Assembly (NCBI GenBank): GCA_036733305.1
Contig: DAINAT010000123.1
Coordinates: forward strand, 1-9,925
Reading direction: 5' to 3'
DNA: 9,925 bases
Source: UBA7672 sp036733305
Lineage (GTDB): Bacteria; Pseudomonadota; Alphaproteobacteria; Caulobacterales; Hyphomonadaceae
The notes under the pieces were generated by a model. The model did not search any database, was not told the DNA's origin, and saw only the letters and a program-made list of their open reading frames with translations. Each line of letters opens with the position of its first letter. Positions within the stretch are counted from its first letter, which is position 1. Shown piece after piece: positions 6,108 through 9,925 of this stretch. The position numbers and the translations under genes are program-made.

Positions 6108-7178
6108 GTGGCAGATGAACAGGACAAGAGTCAGAAGACAGAAGATCCGACACAGAAGCGGCTGGAAGAAGCGCGCAAGAAGGGTGATGTCGCCAAGAGC
6201 CAGGACGTTCCAATCTGGTTCCTGATGATGGCGACGGCGGGCATCATGGCCGCCGCCGGACCGCTGGCTGCAATGATCGCCGATCCGCTGGTGCGGATCA
6301 TGGACCATCCCCATGCTTTCCGCCTCTCCGATGGCGGCGCACAGAAATTGGTGGCCAGCCTGCTGGCGTCTTTGGCGACGCCGATGCTGGTGATCTTTGC
6401 GATAATCTCGATCGCGGGCGTGCTTGGCCACGTCGTGCAGTCGCGGCCATTGTGGACCGGCGAGAAGATCAAGCCGGAGCTTTCCAAGCTGTCGCCCATG
6501 AAGGGCCTGCAGCGCATGTTCGGCATGCAGGGTTGGGTGAACCTTCTGAAGTCGATCGCCAAGATGGCGGCGATCGCCGGCGCGATGATGTATGCCGTGT
6601 GGCCCGAGGCGACGGCGATTTCCGAAGCCGGTCGGCTTGATCCCTCCGGCCTGCTCGCGATGACGCAAGTGATTGCCGGGCGTCTCTTGCTGGCGGCGGT
6701 CGTGGTCGTTGGCGTGATTGCCGCGATGGACTTCATCTATCAGCGCTGGAGCTTCATGCAGCGCATGCGCATGTCCCGCCAGGACGTGAAGGACGAAGTG
6801 AAGCAACAGGAAGGCGACCCGCACGTCCGTGCCCGCCTGCGCCAGATCCGGCTCGAACGGTCGCGCAAGCGCATGATGCAGAACGTGCCGAAGTCGACCG
6901 TCGTCATCACAAACCCGACCCACTACTCGGTCGCGCTGCGCTACGATCCGGAGAAGGACGCGGCCCCCGTCTGTATGGCGAAGGGCGCCGACGAGGTCGC
7001 GTTGCGTATCCGGGAGCTGGCGAAAGAACACAACATCCCGATCGTCGAGAACGTGCCGCTTGCGCGCGCGCTGTTCGCGTCGGTCGAGATCGAGGAGAGC
7101 GTGCCGCGTGAGCACTTCGAGGCGGTGGCTAAAGTCATCGGCTTCGTCATGAACACGGCCAAGGGGAGGAAGCGATGA
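6108..7178 (+). CDS. flhB: Flagellar export switch protein FlhB
   Basis: The membrane protein that switches the flagellar export apparatus from rod/hook to filament substrates; 356 aa, the typical size. Start GTG 6108 has GAGGT at 6095-6099. The N-terminus QDKSQKTEDPTQKRLEEARKKGDVAKSQ (6-32 region) is the diagnostic FlhB leader. Four hydrophobic segments lie at about 36-58, 82-110, 146-166 and 185-211. The cytoplasmic domain contains the autocleavage motif Asn269-Pro270-Thr271-His272 (NPTH), intact, followed by HYSVALRYD and the ENVPLARALF segment. Last gene of the export-gate operon; its stop overlaps an ATG (ATGA at 7175). A SctU injectisome homologue is unlikely given the context. Confidence 0.97.
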   Translation: MADEQDKSQKTEDPTQKRLEEARKKGDVAKSQDVPIWFLMMATAGIMAAAGPLAAMIADPLVRIMDHPHAFRLSDGGAQKLVASLLASLATPMLVIFAIISIAGVLGHVVQSRPLWTGEKIKPELSKLSPMKGLQRMFGMQGWVNLLKSIAKMAAIAGAMMYAVWPEATAISEAGRLDPSGLLAMTQVIAGRLLLAAVVVVGVIAAMDFIYQRWSFMQRMRMSRQDVKDEVKQQEGDPHVRARLRQIRLERSRKRMMQNVPKSTVVITNPTHYSVALRYDPEKDAAPVCMAKGADEVALRIRELAKEHNIPIVENVPLARALFASVEIEESVPREHFEAVAKVIGFVMNTAKGRKR

Positions 7179-7423
7179 GCGTCTCCGCCATGCTGCTCCA
7201 CCGCATGCTGATCAAGGCCGAAGGCCGGGGCTGGAAAGCCTCTTCGACAACGTGTGGTGACCCCGGCCGCGAACTGACTCAGACTGCACAGCAAGGGGTT
7301 GGGCCCTTGGGCTGTAATTTACTGTCAAATCAAATCGTTAATGCCGATTCGCGGGGTAACCCGAATGCGCACGAATCACCCCACTACTCGCCGACCGGAC
7401 ACCAGAAAGACCACCATGGCTGA
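7175..7423 (+). CDS. Doubtful 82-aa reading frame between flhB and cckA
   Basis: The frame begins with an ATG overlapping the flhB stop (ATGA) and ends eight bases into cckA. The first roughly 20 codons (MSVSAMLLHRMLIKAEGRGW) show the G/C-ending codon preference of the real genes. From about codon 23 the preference disappears and the translation becomes low-information, with no domain recognised. It also runs across a possible terminator and three GANTC sites. It may be chance, a decayed gene whose start survives, or a short coupled peptide. I do not assign a function. Confidence 0.15.
   Translation: MSVSAMLLHRMLIKAEGRGWKASSTTCGDPGRELTQTAQQGVGPLGCNLLSNQIVNADSRGNPNAHESPHYSPTGHQKDHHG
7179..7415 (+). 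promoter_or_regulatory. cckA upstream region with GANTC sites
   Basis: A 237-nt spacer ahead of cckA, with its distal half (7315-7350) markedly AT-richer than the flanking genes, as expected for a promoter. It contains three GANTC sites (7276-7280, 7346-7350, 7373-7377), the methylation target of CcrM, and a single TTAA (7338-7341). I cannot place a -35/-10 pair with confidence. In Caulobacter, methylation-dependent promoters use GcrA with CcrM, so cell-cycle control of cckA is a reasonable inference. Confidence 0.4.
7289..7320 (+). terminator. Possible terminator of the fliQ-fliR-flhB operon
   Basis: Positions 7289-7297 pair with 7304-7314 (9 bp with a two-base GG bulge at 7310-7311) around a 6-nt loop, followed by TAATTT. 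The tail is only partly T-rich, so this is a weak call. If real it would separate flagellar transcription from cckA. Confidence 0.3.
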
Positions 7424-9925
7424 CGCAAACGATCCTCTCGTCTACGAAACGATCGAAACTCCGGCCCCCGTGGCGCGGAAGGGGTTCGATTTCATCCAGC
7501 TCGGCTTCTGGGCGGCGCTGGCCGTCGCAGGCGGCGCGGCGGGCATGGCGCTGACATGGAGCGACGCGGTCGGTCCTGCCGGAGCGGTGCTTGTGATCGC
7601 GCTGGGGGCGATGGCGCTGGTCCTGGTTCTGTGGGTGATGCGCGGGGCGGGCCGGAAGCTCGGCATGTTCCCCGAACGCGGGGCCGCCGAAGCGGCGGTT
7701 CAGTCAACCAAGCGGCATATCTGGCTTGAAGCGCTGCAGGAGCCTGCGCTGATTTCGGATCGTGGTGGCGCGACCGTGGCGGCGAACGAAGCCTATCTCG
7801 GCGTGGCGCAGTTGGCGCACATCGCGGGCGATAGCGCGCATGCGCCTTCGGTCGATCGTCTGTTCTCGTCGAACCCCGGCATGGCAGCGCCGATCTATCG
7901 TCTGTCGAAGGCTGTGAAGCTGGGCGTTGCCAAGACGGAAATACTGCCGGCGCTGCTGTTCGGCGACAGCCATATGCCGGTGCAGTTCGAAGCGAGCGTC
8001 TCGCCGCTGGGCAAGACCCGCGCGCTGTGGCGTCTGCGCCGTGTCGAGGCCGGCTCGCAGATCGCGGGTTCGGGCTCGGTCGATCCGCGGGCGCTGTACG
8101 TTGAAGATGCGCCGGTTGGCTTCTTCTCGGCGCGCCGCGATGGCCGCGTCGTCTACATCAACCAGACCCTGCGCCAGATGCTGGGTCTGCCCGATGGCGA
8201 CAATGCGCTGCGCCTTGAAGACATCATGCGCCCTGAAGGCCTCAAGCTGATGAAGCGCGAAGTGCGCGGCGCAACGAGCCAGCGCGCTGAAGTCGTTCTG
8301 CGCGCCCGCGATGGCGTTGAGACGACGGCGACGATGATCACGACATGGGCGGGCAAGGGCGCAGAAGCCCTGACGCGTTCGATCGTCTATGTGGCGAGCG
8401 CTGCGGAACAGGCGGTTCGCCGCGCGCCCGCGCCGGCGACAACCAACGTTGCAGACAACAAGGGTGGCGTGCGTGTCGACGACACGATGTTCACCGATGC
8501 ACCGTTCGGCGTTGTGCGCCTCGATGGCGAAGGCGTTGAAAGCGCAGTCATGATGGATGCCAACCGCACGCTGGTCGAGATGACCGACGGGCGGGCGCAA
8601 CCCGGCGCGCGTTTTGCGGATCTGTTCGTGGCGGATCATGGCGCTGCTGCACTGGCGGAAGAGCTCGGCAAGGCGCTGGACGGCGCACGCAACTTCAAGC
8701 TGGCAGGGCAGAAGGATCGCTCGGCCGACGTGTTCGTGACGCTGGATCGTCAAGGCCGTCCGTCGGCGGCTTATGTCATCGATACGACCGAGCGCACACA
8801 CCTTGAACAGCGCGCGGCACAGGGCGCCAAGCTGCAGGCCATCGGCCAGCTAGCGGGCGAACTCGCGCACGACTTCAACAACTTGCTGACGGTCATCATC
8901 CTCAACGTCGATCGCCTGCTTGTGCGCCACCCTCCGGGCGACCCGTCATTCTTCGAGCTGCGTTCGATCAACGAAGCATCCTCGCGCGGCGCCGAGCTGG
9001 TTCGCACGCTGCTGGCCTATTCGCGCAAGCAGGTGTTCCGCCCCGAAGTGCTCGATATCTCGGACGCGCTGGCAGATTACTACGTGCTGCTGCGCGACAT
9101 CATCGACGAGCGCATCAAGCTCGACATCGTGCACGGCCGCGACCTCCCGCGCGTCAAAGTGGACAAGGGGCAGATCGAAACCGCGGTCACCAACCTCTGC
9201 ACCAACGCCCGAGACGCCATGATCGAGAAGAATGGCGGCGGTCGTCTCACCATTCGCACGTCGCGCGCCGATGCGGCTGCGGCCCGGAAGGACGGCTTCA
9301 CGCTGGTCACCGAGGGCGACTATGTGATGATCGAAGTGGTCGATGATGGCGCGGGCATCCCGCCGGAGATCATGGAGAAGATCTTCCAGCCCTTCTACAC
9401 GACCAAAGATCCGGGCAAGGGCACGGGCCTCGGCCTCGCGACCGTCTACGGCATCGTGAAACAGTCGAACGGCTACATCTATCCCGTCTCGAAAGTTGGC
9501 CGTGGTACGACGTTCAAGATCTTCCTGCCGGCATGGACGGAAGAAGCATCGGCTGCCACTGAAGCTCTGTCGGAAGCGCCTACGGCTCTGCCACCGGTTC
9601 AAGCTCCGGCACAGCCGGCCAAGAGCGGCGATCTCGCTGGTCGCGGCTCGATCCTGCTGGTCGAGGACGAAGACGGCGTGCGCGGCATCGCTGCGCAATT
9701 GCTGGCGGCGTGCGGCTATCAGGTCATCGAGGCGAGCGACGGCGAGAAGGCTCTGGAGATCATCAAGGAGCATTCGGGTTCCATCGATCTCCTCATCTCG
9801 GATGTCGTCATGCCGGGCATGGACGGACCTGCGCTGCTCAAGGAGGCCCGTCCGTGGCTGACGAAAACGCGCGTGATGTTCATCTCGGGCTATGCCGAGC
9901 GTGATCTCGCCAAGACGCTGGAAGA
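7416..9925 (+). CDS. cckA: Cell-cycle hybrid histidine kinase CckA (3' end beyond window)
   Basis: The bifunctional kinase/phosphatase at the top of the CckA-ChpT-CtrA phosphorelay, located in the inner membrane. 836 complete codons are visible with no stop; the frame leaves the window. Two N-terminal membrane segments (about 30-47 and 53-76) precede three PAS-like regions starting near residues 100, 231 and 361. The DHp helix has phospho-acceptor His485 (GELAHDFNNLLTVI). The ATPase domain has Asn597 (NLCTNARDAM), DDGAGIP and GKGTGLGLA. An Ala/Pro-rich linker (about 711-743) leads to a receiver with Glu750-Asp751 and phospho-acceptor Asp796 (LLISDVVMPGMDG). Sequence stops after FISGYAERDLAKTLE, a typical CckA ending region, before the conserved receiver Lys; I infer about 30 residues are missing. 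ATG 7416 has only a weak purine run (AGAAAG, 7404-7409) in front. The position after flhB matches Caulobacter. Confidence 0.94.
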   Translation, partial: MADANDPLVYETIETPAPVARKGFDFIQLGFWAALAVAGGAAGMALTWSDAVGPAGAVLVIALGAMALVLVLWVMRGAGRKLGMFPERGAAEAAVQSTKRHIWLEALQEPALISDRGGATVAANEAYLGVAQLAHIAGDSAHAPSVDRLFSSNPGMAAPIYRLSKAVKLGVAKTEILPALLFGDSHMPVQFEASVSPLGKTRALWRLRRVEAGSQIAGSGSVDPRALYVEDAPVGFFSARRDGRVVYINQTLRQMLGLPDGDNALRLEDIMRPEGLKLMKREVRGATSQRAEVVLRARDGVETTATMITTWAGKGAEALTRSIVYVASAAEQAVRRAPAPATTNVADNKGGVRVDDTMFTDAPFGVVRLDGEGVESAVMMDANRTLVEMTDGRAQPGARFADLFVADHGAAALAEELGKALDGARNFKLAGQKDRSADVFVTLDRQGRPSAAYVIDTTERTHLEQRAAQGAKLQAIGQLAGELAHDFNNLLTVIILNVDRLLVRHPPGDPSFFELRSINEASSRGAELVRTLLAYSRKQVFRPEVLDISDALADYYVLLRDIIDERIKLDIVHGRDLPRVKVDKGQIETAVTNLCTNARDAMIEKNGGGRLTIRTSRADAAAARKDGFTLVTEGDYVMIEVVDDGAGIPPEIMEKIFQPFYTTKDPGKGTGLGLATVYGIVKQSNGYIYPVSKVGRGTTFKIFLPAWTEEASAATEALSEAPTALPPVQAPAQPAKSGDLAGRGSILLVEDEDGVRGIAAQLLAACGYQVIEASDGEKALEIIKEHSGSIDLLISDVVMPGMDGPALLKEARPWLTKTRVMFISGYAERDLAKTLE

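Noticed and set aside
5751..7115. Long open frame on the - strand (454 aa) opposite fliR and flhB
   Set aside because: Antisense to two clearly recognised genes; the His/Arg/Asp-rich translation has no domain.
5068..7178. Non-flagellar type III secretion gate (sctS-sctT-sctU)
   Set aside because: Adjacency to cckA, CtrA-like sites and the absence of other secretion genes fit the flagellar set.
7704..8801. Long open frame on the - strand (365 aa) opposite cckA
   Set aside because: Shadow of the CckA frame; no domain, composition biased towards Arg, Ala and His.
8946..9773. Open frame on the - strand (275 aa) opposite the CckA kinase core
   Set aside because: Shadow of a conserved HATPase/receiver coding region.

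Overview
The window looks like chromosome from an alphaproteobacterium of the Caulobacterales type (Caulobacteraceae or Hyphomonadaceae). The reasons are the high GC content of most genes, the gene order fliQ-fliR-flhB-cckA known from Caulobacter crescentus, and CtrA-like TTAAC half-sites and GANTC (CcrM-type) sites in the relevant upstream regions. All convincing genes are on the + strand. The genus cannot be fixed from sequence reading alone.

Layout. Positions 1-578 carry no convincing gene. They hold a conspicuous nested inverted repeat (186-242) and a candidate promoter (about 514-542) for the first gene. An envelope-stress block follows: a Do/HtrA-family periplasmic serine protease (579-2102), a long imperfect hairpin (2117-2170), an OmpR-family response regulator (2229-2915), and an overlapping membrane sensor histidine kinase (2896-4299).

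Next comes a single gene of about 49 % GC (4362-4877), set between much GC-richer neighbours. It has its own plausible promoter and is followed by a hairpin that could terminate in both directions. Its product resembles TIR-like proteins of the ThsB/DUF1863 type, with a WIRFE motif whose glutamate could be the NADase residue. No ThsA-like or other effector partner lies beside it. This is the best candidate in the window for an undescribed, probably defence-related, element.

The rest is cell-cycle and flagellar core. fliQ (5068-5331), fliR (5346-6101, TTG start) and flhB (6108-7178, GTG start) form a tight operon for the flagellar export gate, preceded by TTAAC motifs that suggest CtrA control. 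A 237-nt spacer with a possible terminator and three GANTC sites leads to cckA (7416 to the window end, incomplete). CckA is the hybrid kinase that phosphorylates CtrA through ChpT. The block therefore joins the regulator (CckA) to one of its expected target operons (fliQ-fliR-flhB).
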